64,000 bases of DNA from contig NZ_JACJSE010000026.1 of assembly GCF_014698045.1 (NCBI RefSeq), forward strand, positions 27,354-91,353, given 5' to 3'. The translations under genes and the position numbers were made by a program. Every line of letters begins with the position of its first letter. The stretch's first letter is position 1. The stretch comes from Aulosira sp. FACHB-615. Lineage in GTDB: Bacteria > Cyanobacteriota > Cyanobacteriia > Cyanobacteriales > Nostocaceae. Of this stretch, positions 12,001 through 18,576 are shown piece after piece. Below the pieces are notes generated by a model. The model was not told where the DNA came from, made no database searches, and was given only the letters and a program-made list of their open reading frames with translations.

Positions 12001-12763
12001 CTAAAGTAACTTGAATCTTGCCTAATTGAACAACTTCTTGATCAGGCGTAATAAACGTCTGCGTCACTTTGCGTGGTTGAAGTTCTCCCAACCCATCAAA
12101 TGCCATTACTTCATCACCAATTTTGATTTGCTCGATAGGCTTGTATGTGCCATCTAGCATTAGAATTGGCGTTTCGGCAGTAAAGCAATAAGCTGTTTTA
12201 AATAACTCTTTTTCGTAAGTTTTAAGTTGACCATCCCCATTTTTTATAATATCCACATTTCTTTTAGCTCTGTCACCTACCTGTTTAAACCACAGGGAGT
12301 CTTCCATTTCAGCAGCAGCAGCATTCCAGTCTTCTGTTTTACCAGAATCTATAGCTCTATTAACATTTTTAATTAAGTTTTTAAAGTCCGCAAATTTTGA
12401 TTTTCCCAAATTGAATACCATGTCAACTAGTACAATTTTTCTGGCTTCATCTAAACTTGCAAACTTAGGGAAAAAAGACTTAGCGTCTTCTATAGCCTGA
12501 TTAGTATCTTTATCAAGTAAAGTATAAATCTGTATATTATTTAGATTAATTTCTCCCTTTAATAATTTATCATAATCTATTTTTAAGTTTTCTATACTCT
12601 TTCTAGCACCCTCTTTTTGTAAATTAAATCCAACACCAACAGTTAGAAATCCTTTAGTATCTTTGTAAACATATTCACGTAAGCCTTCATTAAGTATAAG
12701 ATAGCTTTTGAGGCGATTTATATTTAGCAAGTTAGAATTTATATTAGTTGATAAATCAGCCAT
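3059..12763 (-). CDS. Giant mosaic exoprotein: lysozyme-Hint-LamG-RTX-cadherin-bluetail
   Basis: 3234 residues, start ATG preceded by a GAGGTG ribosome site. The N-terminus has no signal peptide and is a T4-type (GH24) muramidase: NEGLREYVYKDTKGFLTVGV contains the catalytic trio E26, D35, T41 with exact T4 spacing. Residues ~193-320 form a polymorphic-toxin-type Hint domain (C193, TLGHH near 253-257, terminal VHN 317-319). Next come glycine-zipper segments (~325-520), three LamG folds (~822-1020, ~1175-1355, ~1385-1590), a Ca/EF-hand-like stretch (~1755-1880), RTX nonapeptides (~1955-2130, ~2325-2390, ~2800-3100), three FDExFYR...EGR repeats (~2183-2312), a cadherin-like repeat (~2600-2710) and a C-terminal bluetail domain. 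RTX plus bluetail implies type I-like secretion and surface display. The Hint may free the lysozyme by self-cleavage (inference). No adjacent immunity gene is recognised. Confidence 0.88.
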   Translation of the reverse strand: MADLSTNINSNLLNINRLKSYLILNEGLREYVYKDTKGFLTVGVGFNLQKEGARKSIENLKIDYDKLLKGEINLNNIQIYTLLDKDTNQAIEDAKSFFPKFASLDEARKIVLVDMVFNLGKSKFADFKNLIKNVNRAIDSGKTEDWNAAAAEMEDSLWFKQVGDRAKRNVDIIKNGDGQLKTYEKELFKTAYCFTAETPILMLDGTYKPIEQIKIGDEVMAFDGLGELQPRKVTQTFITPDQEVVQLGKIQVTLGHHFLQPDGSFKALDAINTNGFLVGVTGKLIPHPGIKPVAGKYTVYNFTVEELHTYVAGDYRVHNESLSLYQPVTTGGFIGAAVGSQIGSYFADDKFASQLIAQSLGKTVGSWVGDAIVYEFDLSNDPIFLARDEKSLSLAALYKRLPDSIISTGIDLVISKLINSAIKTLKIEDPLAQTVVTSLIHGSVASALGSFIGTQLHRTLIEKWNILSEDFSAEGATIGAGIGGILGSFIPIPVVGSAIGTLLGSIIGGAFGDKDYPRAGYYVTIENGIFVAKFSWREDEGNADLARKMGENAKDILNYFAVSIGGKALSSELIGYGHLVQEYIYYPASKSPGYFGGHSGTGSVRFNNPQDAIIQGVIYQLTTTQIEGGDLYLKRLLKNIPLYDNTRPVSINTIDKLNEDFQVAREWGIYKDNPVLYEKNINYLKANAINDADTRILDLRSRPQDAFTPSQNQVDPEVKDFNLNFLPSQATLSLQGNDLIINGERLTNWVTAQQRVEILRFADGSRFKIVVNNGLVKLEDERVANWQQIQSRATQLNLDTPNSSDNFVSSNASRIIQGSNYALKFDGVNDYLESTSSIIPINGTNSPFTVFVWAKVDPSIQKGLFELVSQGTSLNAFYIGGQNGKIRVGDTWLNSGVDVPGDGQWHLYTVVRTQTNTHLYIDGELKASKGSAITNPANTAFRISRQYGGAWEVPKATIADVSVWNTAMSAAQVQTITKQPLTGNEAGLVGYWQLNEGIGTVANDKSPFQRHLSIKEAEWTAKNVGGIGDDILIATGSGQLLDGDKGDDVYRYNRGQGTITIKDAGGLDTVEFDASIQVSDLLFEQNGNNLIIALKDPINPTAPISSLSNKLIISEFATKKIEILRLGNNEEYLITPTGLVPNKPTDEVNNPETFFGTYGADILKVGTKFVGALSFDGVNDYVNLNNPSHLNFTGAITLEAKIKVSSIDGLQNIISHGYSLSPNAEVAFRINNGRYEVGSWNGNNYFTGYAIPKEDIGNWVHLTGVYNSQSKTWTLYRNGQLVSSTPSNIGALTVNSNWVIGATGNGKERFFDGEIDEVRIWNKARTQAEIQADLNRPLTGNESGLVAYHDFNEVTGTNSKDLTSYQNNGTIQGAIKALTKLDGNDIDSFLSFDGINDSVQNPAKFVDVKDTFTIEFWVNPTATRDSTTQNTSGVNDFNQRYAIAPSNGSEVLGSGIAYAGVSVGTNGISVFENSSWISSGKSPSTAKSLPSLLVHDMNLSGWNHIAIVYNNKTPSLYINGQFIKTGLTSTSIVHPSAVLGGSGVSDYFQGFLDEVRIWNKAKTQAEIQADLNRPLTGKESGLVTYHNFNEGTGTTVKDLTSNYNNGTIQGATRDTKALTRSDGNDTYIYSLDDTTNLSIYDIGNYEGVTRDGGIDTLEFGAGITLESLKLTLQNNNLIVTVNNTATITIQEWFKPQSRIEIFRFADSKEYNPVVNFDGTVSLQPAFNPGYPNYNLVAAKPDTYSVSPSKLLAFDLAGDGLQLISAEDSLTLFNIDNDDYPEQIGWVAPSDGFLVLDKNNDGLITNLNEFFSLEQQNQVSFLGNLDSNQDSIIDSKDTNFSQLRIWTDTNLNSEVELGELSALYRYGINSISVIPQSKNYNIAGNKITASAYFTRIGFETKPYSQLYDVAFTYNPNGAKLEQLNSGVSRFYYENKPDIIFADDSGQNINLTIDPVEVYSATGGKGNDILIVKPGSTKGAVLSGGDGNDQLVGSDGNDILTGGAGIDSIDGGAGDDLITIDKFDNLNNIKGGAGFDVLVIEGDGDVSFILDNLNVEVVNGNQGNNTFTAIGSQDVIISGGAGNDTITGGQGSDRLEGNEGNDILNGGAGDDILIGGQGNDTLNGGDGVDTVYLDGSLDQYIRIERDGVLEIRHAQNGRDITTLTNVEFVQFSDGQRISTKDLLLWEKFYLLIHHDVAFTVSNGALASGSNHYVYWGKAEGRKTLFDFDESFYRKVHSDVDTAIRNGTVTSAVAHYIERGISEGRAANLNFDETWYRTRYPDANQQIQAGQFTSAAAHYAAIGFQEGREAKFNSLYSYWPLVGTANPDLLYGGNGDNVNLAGGAGNDQLYGEGGNDILYGGDGNDTLNGGEGNDILNGGNGEDTAYLNGTLQQFSISFNQGFVQVSSTQNNNDTDTLTNVEYLQFNDGLKIRIKDKPNFEIANSQTEFSGLQGDKNWYYGYYDGPFTSSDFQQMTQFSGAWFTQYGTYWTFISANGGHPNGVITGGERTPVEQWAVRRWVSEIDGEIQIYGNLAKADLGGNGVIGHIFVDGVEVWSQSLAGTDGTGVNYQIKTKVKLNSVVDFAIDPKDANDGGDSTSFTARINTLNQTPTNLTVSNSNVAENQIVGTVIGNFSTTDPDTEDTFTYSLVSGIGSTDNALFAIAGNQLKTNAVFDFETKNSYSIRVQAQDQGGLSYEKQLIININNVDINTITGTASNESFTTTNEKDIIDAGAGNDTVTSVFANLQQSDTINGGAGTDILVITGGTSATNITINAGNSTSQITSITGTKILGFERFDLSGFIGKTSFLGTTGNDWIQAGSGNDYLDGSTGNDTMIGGLGNDTYVIDSTGDVVNETSTLATEIDTVQSFISYTLGANLENLILKSNAAINGTGNSLNNTITGNAANNILNGGAGNDTLDGGAGDDTLIGGAGNDTYVVDSIADVITENLNEGTDTVRASISYTLGANLENLTLTGTAAINGTGNSLNNSITGNSGNNILDGGAGNDTLTGGLGNDIYIVDSTGDVIKETSTLATEIDTVQTSITYTLGANLENLILTGNAAINGTGNSLNNTITGNAAINILNGGAGNDTLSGGAGGDTLTGGLGADRFVYPDFKDSLLAAPDRITDFNPTEGDRIVLNSPISLPTAVFNAGVFSTATYSTLSDAAIAAYADTNPNLAGTQPLDVNQAVFFGWNGGTYLSANGSTASFNPNTDLLTNVTGIIGTLATGSLTTNNYFSV
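3480..4320 (-). repeat. Near-identical 250-270 bp repeats coding RTX/beta-helix units
   Basis: Within the giant gene, blocks beginning near 3563, 3813 and 4083 repeat with small changes. Each encodes TYTLGANLENLILTGNAAIN-like text followed by GTGNSLNN and one or more GGAGNDTL nonapeptides. Unit spacing is about 250 and 270 bp. High DNA-level similarity suggests recent duplication or ongoing expansion and contraction, and the copy number is prone to assembly collapse. Confidence 0.8.
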
Positions 12764-13302
12764 AAGATATTCACCTCATTCATAAAATTGACTACAGCTA
12801 TATAACATCAAAAACTGAGAAATCGAGAAGAAATTACAGTTATATAAAATCCTAACAAAGTCCAATTTTAAATTTAATAGAAACAGTGAGTTACTGAATC
12901 AGAACATAAAACAATATATTCACAATAATCATTTGCTCATTCTGATGAAAGCACACATAATACTTAATTTGTGTAGAAATGTCCGATAAATTGTGAACAG
13001 ACCTACTTGTGGGATTTTTGTCTGCGGGGATAGCAATTTGTTAAATGTCTGATATACTCCCTCCATGCTAGTGATTGAGGTTTAAAGCTTTTTACGAAGG
13101 GCGATCACCTGTACTGCAAAACCAACTTTGAGTAACAAGCGTATATTAGAGTTTTTGTGCTATCAATAGTTGGCACTTTTCTGCCAAATTATTAAAATAG
13201 CGATCACATCTTAAATCTGATTTGTAAAAGAAATTTAAAGAAAACAGAATCTAACTTGACTCAGGTTATGGGCTAAATCAAATTTATTGATTGTTATTGT
13301 CG
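12764..13302. promoter_or_regulatory. Upstream region of the giant gene with TTGGCA...TGCCAA dyad
   Basis: About 540 bp without a supported gene. It should contain the promoter of the minus-strand giant gene. At 13170-13187 lies the dyad TTGGCA-C-TTTT-C-TGCCAA. Almost the same string recurs at 22417-22437 between DUF928 and the kinase-like gene, suggesting a shared regulator site or a small dispersed repeat. Confidence 0.4.
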
Positions 13303-13690
13303 ATGAGCCATCTACCGCAATTGAGAATCCATCCCGTAAACCTTACCCAAACGATTTAAGCGATGCTGAATGGGCGATTCTCAAGCCACTTCTACCTAGA
13401 GCAAAGGGATTTGGGCACCTGTAGAAGTAGATTTACGAGAAATTCTCAATGCCATTTTCTACGTGCATTAAAATTGAGCGGCATCGATGTCTAACCCTTC
13501 GGGAAGCAAGCTACGGAGGCGATTATCGATAGTCAAAGCGTCAAAAGTGCGGCAATGGTGATATTGCGGTGGGGTATGATGCGGGAGAGAAAATCACGAG
13601 ACGCAAGCGATTTATCATAGTTGATACCTTGGATTTAGTCTTGCGAGTCTTGGTGACAGCAGCCGATGTGGGTGTACGAAAAGGAGAAAA
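13303..13690 (+). pseudogene. IS5-family transposase remnant
   Basis: Fragments of an IS5-type transposase can be read on the plus strand with stops, shifts and internal loss. The N-terminal part reads YPNDLSDAEWAILKPLLPRA then VDLREILNAIFYV. The later part reads AIIDSQSVKSA and GYDAGEKITRRKRFIIVDTL. The middle of the DDE domain is deleted and no clear terminal repeats are seen. It is a decayed relic lying between the giant gene and tpsB. Confidence 0.75.
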
Positions 13691-13770
13691 CAAGTTCTCA
13701 AATGAGTCAAATATTTTAGTATATTTCCATTGAACGAAGAATCACTATTAAGAAACCAATAACTATTCTC

Positions 13771-15534
13771 TTAAAAAGGCTGATATTGTAATGAGAAATA
13801 GAATCCATTATCTTGTAAGGAGTTACCTTTATCTTTAACTTCAAATAAGGGAATACCATAGTCTAAACGCACATCTAAACCACGGAAGACTTGCCATTCC
13901 ATACCTAAACCTAAACTGGCAATTAAATTAGGGTCAGGGTTATCTCCACGATTATTCCACCCACTACCCATCTCAAAAAATGGAGTGAGTTGTAAATTGG
14001 TGGGATTGGAGCTAAGGGGAATGCGAAGTTCGACTACACCTAAGATGCCATTATCTGATACTAATTGGTTTTGACGATAGCCTCGCACAGTATTAACACC
14101 CCCAATGCTAAATTTTTCAAGGGATAGGAGGGAATCTGGAGTGAACTGTGCATCAATGCGAGTTAATAATAACGCTCTTTTAGAAACTTGTTGTACCCAT
14201 TGAAATTGTCCTAACCAAGAGAAAAAACGTCCGTCAGTACCAGTGTTGTTAACTGTAGCGTCAAAAGCATCAATGCCAAAACTAAATTGCGATCGCGCTG
14301 CTAAAACTTGTGTAGAACTCCTATGTATCCAATCTTGGTAAAATCTAATGACGCTAACTCTAGATTCACCATTTTCTGCTCCCTCAGAAAAAGAAAACGG
14401 AATATCATCTAGTAAAAAAGTTTGGCTGCGGCGTAAATCAAATCCGATACCAATAGCGAGTTCAGTTTGAAGTTTTCTAACCAATGGTTGACGGAAACTA
14501 AAGGATAATGTTTCGGAATCACTACGGATACCTAAATCATCAAAATCATCTTCAATAATTTTGCTATTATTGTTGCTATAACGGATATTAAAAGTCCCGT
14601 TTCTAGCATTTATTGGTAATTTATAGCTTATATTATAAATATTCAAGCCTTCTGTTAAACCATATTCCAGTCCGAGTTGGTCTCCGAAACCTGTAAAATT
14701 ATCATGTACGACAAAAACGCTACCTTGAACTGAACCAATGCTGGGGGATTGGTTGTTGGCAATGACGACACCTGTATGAAAAGCTGGTGCTTCTTTTAGT
14801 TCAACTCGTAAGATATTCAGTCCAGGACTGCTGCCACTTACTAATTCAGCATTAACACGTTCTATAATTGGATCAATTTGTAATAGCTGTAAAGCATCTT
14901 CTATGCGTTTCTGGTTTAATGGCGCATTAGTAGCAATTTTGAGACGACTTCGCACGTAAATTTCTTCTAAGCGTTGTAATCCCTTAATTTCTATAGCTTC
15001 TAATTTGCCCTCAACTACTTGAATTTGTACAATACCACTTTCTATAAGTTGATTGTTGAGAATAAACGCACCAGATGTTATGTAACCCTTATTAATATAA
15101 AGTTCAGTAATTGCCGTTCTTAAATTTATTAAATCTTCAAAAGAAATTTCTTGTTTTTGTTCGTACTGTTGAACGAGTTGTTTAATTTCGTTTTTGAGAA
15201 TCGTGTTATCTAAGATTTCAATTTTTTTAATAAGGAATTTTTCACCTGTAGGTGTGTTGTTCTGATTGAATTGTGGTGTTGTAGGAGCCTGTAATGGTGA
15301 TTGAGTTGGAAATTCTGGAATAGATGGAAGAGATTCTAAAGGTTTCGTTATGGTTTCATCTATACGTTCTTGAGTGTTGGATGGGATAGTGATGCCGTTG
15401 GGAGGTGTTGATTGAGCTAAACTTATATCAATAACTCCATAAAAAAATGTTACCCCAACTAAACTACTGGTAAATATTCTAATAATCCACTGAAAAATAT
15501 AATAATTATAATATTTATTTCTCACACTTGACAT
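13771..15534 (-). CDS. Two-partner secretion outer-membrane transporter (TpsB, ShlB/FhaC/HecB family)
   Basis: 587 residues. An N-terminal hydrophobic segment (~12-40) acts as a signal peptide and is followed by a proline-rich linker. POTRA domains span ~95-250 (FLIKKIEILDNT...ILNNQLIESGIVQIQVVEG). The rest is a 16-strand barrel carrying the family VRGY motif (GGVNTVRGYRQNQL) and ending in aromatic Phe, typical for BAM insertion. The protein moves its TpsA partner across the outer membrane. It lies 69 bp downstream of the tpsA gene in the same direction, so the two very probably form one transcript. Length and motif order are normal for cyanobacterial TpsB proteins. Confidence 0.93.
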   Translation of the reverse strand: MSSVRNKYYNYYIFQWIIRIFTSSLVGVTFFYGVIDISLAQSTPPNGITIPSNTQERIDETITKPLESLPSIPEFPTQSPLQAPTTPQFNQNNTPTGEKFLIKKIEILDNTILKNEIKQLVQQYEQKQEISFEDLINLRTAITELYINKGYITSGAFILNNQLIESGIVQIQVVEGKLEAIEIKGLQRLEEIYVRSRLKIATNAPLNQKRIEDALQLLQIDPIIERVNAELVSGSSPGLNILRVELKEAPAFHTGVVIANNQSPSIGSVQGSVFVVHDNFTGFGDQLGLEYGLTEGLNIYNISYKLPINARNGTFNIRYSNNNSKIIEDDFDDLGIRSDSETLSFSFRQPLVRKLQTELAIGIGFDLRRSQTFLLDDIPFSFSEGAENGESRVSVIRFYQDWIHRSSTQVLAARSQFSFGIDAFDATVNNTGTDGRFFSWLGQFQWVQQVSKRALLLTRIDAQFTPDSLLSLEKFSIGGVNTVRGYRQNQLVSDNGILGVVELRIPLSSNPTNLQLTPFFEMGSGWNNRGDNPDPNLIASLGLGMEWQVFRGLDVRLDYGIPLFEVKDKGNSLQDNGFYFSLQYQPF

Positions 15535-15603
15535 CTCTTAATATTTAGTATGTTTCTGTGATATCTAATATTTATAAGGTTGAAAAAATTGTTAAACTAT
15601 AAA

Positions 15604-18312
15604 CTATTCAGCACATTCACGGCTTAAAATTCTTTTGCCATTTGATAATTGATATACACCTTGCGGTTCAACAATTGGGTCGCCTATTTTCCATCTGGGA
15701 CGAGGACTATTAGTAGCAGGTGAATTATTTTCACTTGGTATAGGCTGTATAGTACCAGTGGCATAAGATGAGAGTGGAGCATCACCAGGACGTTCAGGTA
15801 AGCCACCAGAACCAATTACGAAGAACGTACTACTTTGTTGATTGTTGCGTCTAGCAATGCAACTATTTGCGATTAGAGAATTAGGATCAACAACATTTTT
15901 TGGAAGTTGTGTCAAACTATTTTGGAGAAAGCTGATATCAGGTATTCCGGTAATAGTTCCAGAAATTGCTCCACTGGCATTGACATCAACTTGTTGATTA
16001 GCATCAATAATATTTAAGGTAGTAGCATCATTTGTGAAGCGATTAGCACGATAAAGGGGAGAACTGAGAAAGGCACGAGTGTTGAATCTAATATCACCAC
16101 CTCTACCATCACGAGAAAATGAGAGAATGTCACTATCATCAAGAGCGATGATTGAGTTAGCAGTTAAAATGATATTACCACCACCACCTGTGCCACTAAA
16201 GACATTAGTGCGAATATCGCTATTACCAAAAAGGCGAATGTTTTCCGCGCTAATATTGATAGCTCCACCAGAAGATATTTCAGAAGAAGTAAATACAAAA
16301 CTGTCAGTTGCATTAAAATTTTTATTCACAGTTAAATTAATATTGCCTGCCTTTCCTATTCCTTCACTGAAAGCACGAATTTCAACATTATTAGTTAAAT
16401 TAACTGTATCAGCTTTGATAATCAAATTTCCTCCATCACCTGTGCCTGTTGTTTCAGTGGATAGAGCTGAACCATCACTAGCAATTAATTCTCTTGTTTC
16501 TAGAGTCAGAGTTCCTGCCTTTCCTGCTCCAACAGTTTGAGTTGATATTAAATTACGTGTTTGTCTAAAGGGTGATACACCACTTATTACTATTGATTTA
16601 GTTGCGCGAATATTAATATTTCCAGAATTGGATTGAGCAATATTGTCTGTATTTACTGATGAGTTAATAAAATCAATGATCGGCTGTGTATTAACATTAA
16701 GAAATTCTAGCAGGACTGGATCAGTGACACTGGGATTGTTCTGTAAGAGGTCTATAATACTGAGCGGACTAAAACTGCTATTATTTATTTGTGTGCCATT
16801 AAGAATATTTAAGGTGCCAGTTTCAATAGTAATGTTACCTCCTGATGCGCTGCTAAAACTAGCAGAGGTTATTCTACTATTAGACAAATTAATTGAATCA
16901 GAACTCCTGAGAGTTAAATTGCCTGGTATTCCTTGACCTAAAAAACTGATTGTTCCAATACCAGAGGCATTTTCGAGGTTCAATATTTTAGTATCAACAA
17001 AAAGATTTCCTCCAGAGCCTTGATTAGTTGAATTACCCAGACCAGAAGAGCCAGTAAGTAATCCACTAGTATTGTTCAAATTAACAGAATTAGTGGCTTG
17101 TATCAATATATTACCTGCATTACCCTGGCCTCCTGAAGTTGTAGTAAGAATATAACCTAAATCCATATTTAGGTTTTCCGTGTTAATTAAAATATCACCA
17201 CTATTTCCAAATCTATTTGTGACTGTACGAATTAAAGAAAAGTCAGAAATATTTAAATTTCGGGTATTAATTAGGATATCTCCACCTTTGCCAAAATAAC
17301 TTGTAAGCGTAGAAATATTAGATGTTTGTTCAATATTTAATTGTGATGCTTGAATTTTGATGCCTCTACTATTCTGATCACCAAAGTTGAATGAGCTAAT
17401 TGATGATTCACCACTGATATTTATGTTATTACCGAATAAGTTAACTTCGCCTTTAGCTCTAATAGAAGCATTGAGTATTCGAGCTTCTTGCATTAAATAA
17501 ATATCTGATTTAGCAATAGTTGTTGGGAAGCTTAAATGGAAATTTTCTTCATATATACTGAAACTAACACTGCCATTCTCTGCTAATCCTCCTATATCAA
17601 TCTTCCCATCAAACGTTGTTAAAATACCTCCATCTAGAATAACGTTACCACCTAAAAGTATTAAGCTTTTACCTGGTAGAGTGAAAATTCCATCATTGGA
17701 CTGAGGAGAAAAAATATTTGCCGCTCTTGATTTGTTAATAATAGTTGCAGGTTTGATTTGATTAAATAAAAAAGAAGATGGATTAATTGTTAAGAGTTGA
17801 GGAACTTGAGGATTAGAAGCACTAAAAAATCCTTTATTATTAAACTGTACTGCATCAGCAGTTGTAGCAACGAAAGAGCCACGAGTATCAAGGCGAGAAT
17901 TTTGTCCAAAGATAATCCCATTAGGATTAATTAAAAATAAGTTAGCACTAGAAGGCTTAAAGTCACTTTGAAGAATACCTAAAGTCCCTAAAATTTCTGA
18001 ACGGTTTTTGCCTGTTACCCTTGCGAAAATATTTTGAATGTCAACACTAGGGCTAATAAAGTACGCACTTCTTCCCTCACTAATATTAAACTCTCGAAAG
18101 CTGTGGAATAAGTTAGAACCTCTAATTGCTCCTCCTTGAATTAATTCAAGGGGAAGACCGAAAAAGTTTTGTTGCACTATGGAAGTTTCGGTCTTGAGAG
18201 TGTCGTCTGTGACAAGGTTGCTACTTTGAGCCAAAACAGATGTTTCAGTTACAATCCCAACTAACCAACTCAATAATCCTACTTGGATAATTTGTTTTAT
18301 AAGTTTTAGCAC
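15604..18312 (-). CDS. Filamentous haemagglutinin-type exoprotein (TpsA)
   Basis: 902 residues. The signal peptide covers ~1-28 (SWLVGIVTETSVLAQ). It is followed by the TPS secretion domain: FREFNISEGRSAYFISP, then the NPNG block in LFLINPNGIIFGQNSRL (~130-150). The body is a long beta-helix of imperfect NIxISA/GGNIxI repeats. The C-terminus (GDPIVEPQGVYQLSNGKRIL then SRECAE) is the usual cyanobacterial tail. It is exported to the surface by the adjacent TpsB and is a candidate adhesin or contact-dependent factor. No toxin domain is seen at the C-terminus. Its start faces the CHAT gene across a 264-bp divergent promoter region. Confidence 0.92.
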   Translation of the reverse strand: MLKLIKQIIQVGLLSWLVGIVTETSVLAQSSNLVTDDTLKTETSIVQQNFFGLPLELIQGGAIRGSNLFHSFREFNISEGRSAYFISPSVDIQNIFARVTGKNRSEILGTLGILQSDFKPSSANLFLINPNGIIFGQNSRLDTRGSFVATTADAVQFNNKGFFSASNPQVPQLLTINPSSFLFNQIKPATIINKSRAANIFSPQSNDGIFTLPGKSLILLGGNVILDGGILTTFDGKIDIGGLAENGSVSFSIYEENFHLSFPTTIAKSDIYLMQEARILNASIRAKGEVNLFGNNINISGESSISSFNFGDQNSRGIKIQASQLNIEQTSNISTLTSYFGKGGDILINTRNLNISDFSLIRTVTNRFGNSGDILINTENLNMDLGYILTTTSGGQGNAGNILIQATNSVNLNNTSGLLTGSSGLGNSTNQGSGGNLFVDTKILNLENASGIGTISFLGQGIPGNLTLRSSDSINLSNSRITSASFSSASGGNITIETGTLNILNGTQINNSSFSPLSIIDLLQNNPSVTDPVLLEFLNVNTQPIIDFINSSVNTDNIAQSNSGNINIRATKSIVISGVSPFRQTRNLISTQTVGAGKAGTLTLETRELIASDGSALSTETTGTGDGGNLIIKADTVNLTNNVEIRAFSEGIGKAGNINLTVNKNFNATDSFVFTSSEISSGGAINISAENIRLFGNSDIRTNVFSGTGGGGNIILTANSIIALDDSDILSFSRDGRGGDIRFNTRAFLSSPLYRANRFTNDATTLNIIDANQQVDVNASGAISGTITGIPDISFLQNSLTQLPKNVVDPNSLIANSCIARRNNQQSSTFFVIGSGGLPERPGDAPLSSYATGTIQPIPSENNSPATNSPRPRWKIGDPIVEPQGVYQLSNGKRILSRECAE

Positions 18313-18576
18313 TTACGTAGAAATCCTAAATCATATTAAGGATATAAAACAGGGAATAACAAACGTGCAATATCATGCTATCAACCATTTAAACACGACC
18401 GATTAGGGAGTAAAGTGCTTGCTCTATAGGGATTAAGCTCTAAGTTGAATTTAAACTATTTGTCATTCCAACAGTAAATATACTAGGTTGCTGATACAAT
18501 AAGGAACTAACTTTATGAATTCTTTACTGTATTTATACTATGCTGATATCTAAAATGCGAATGTATAAATTTTTTT
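18313..18576. promoter_or_regulatory. Divergent intergenic region tpsA / CHAT gene
   Basis: This 264-bp AT-rich space separates the minus-strand tpsA start and the plus-strand CHAT start and must hold both promoters. No operator or convincing -35/-10 pair stands out by eye. Confidence 0.4.

Noticed and set aside
16079..16540. 153-codon plus-strand frame opposite tpsA
   Set aside because: Antisense to beta-helix repeats; composition is that of a shadow frame.
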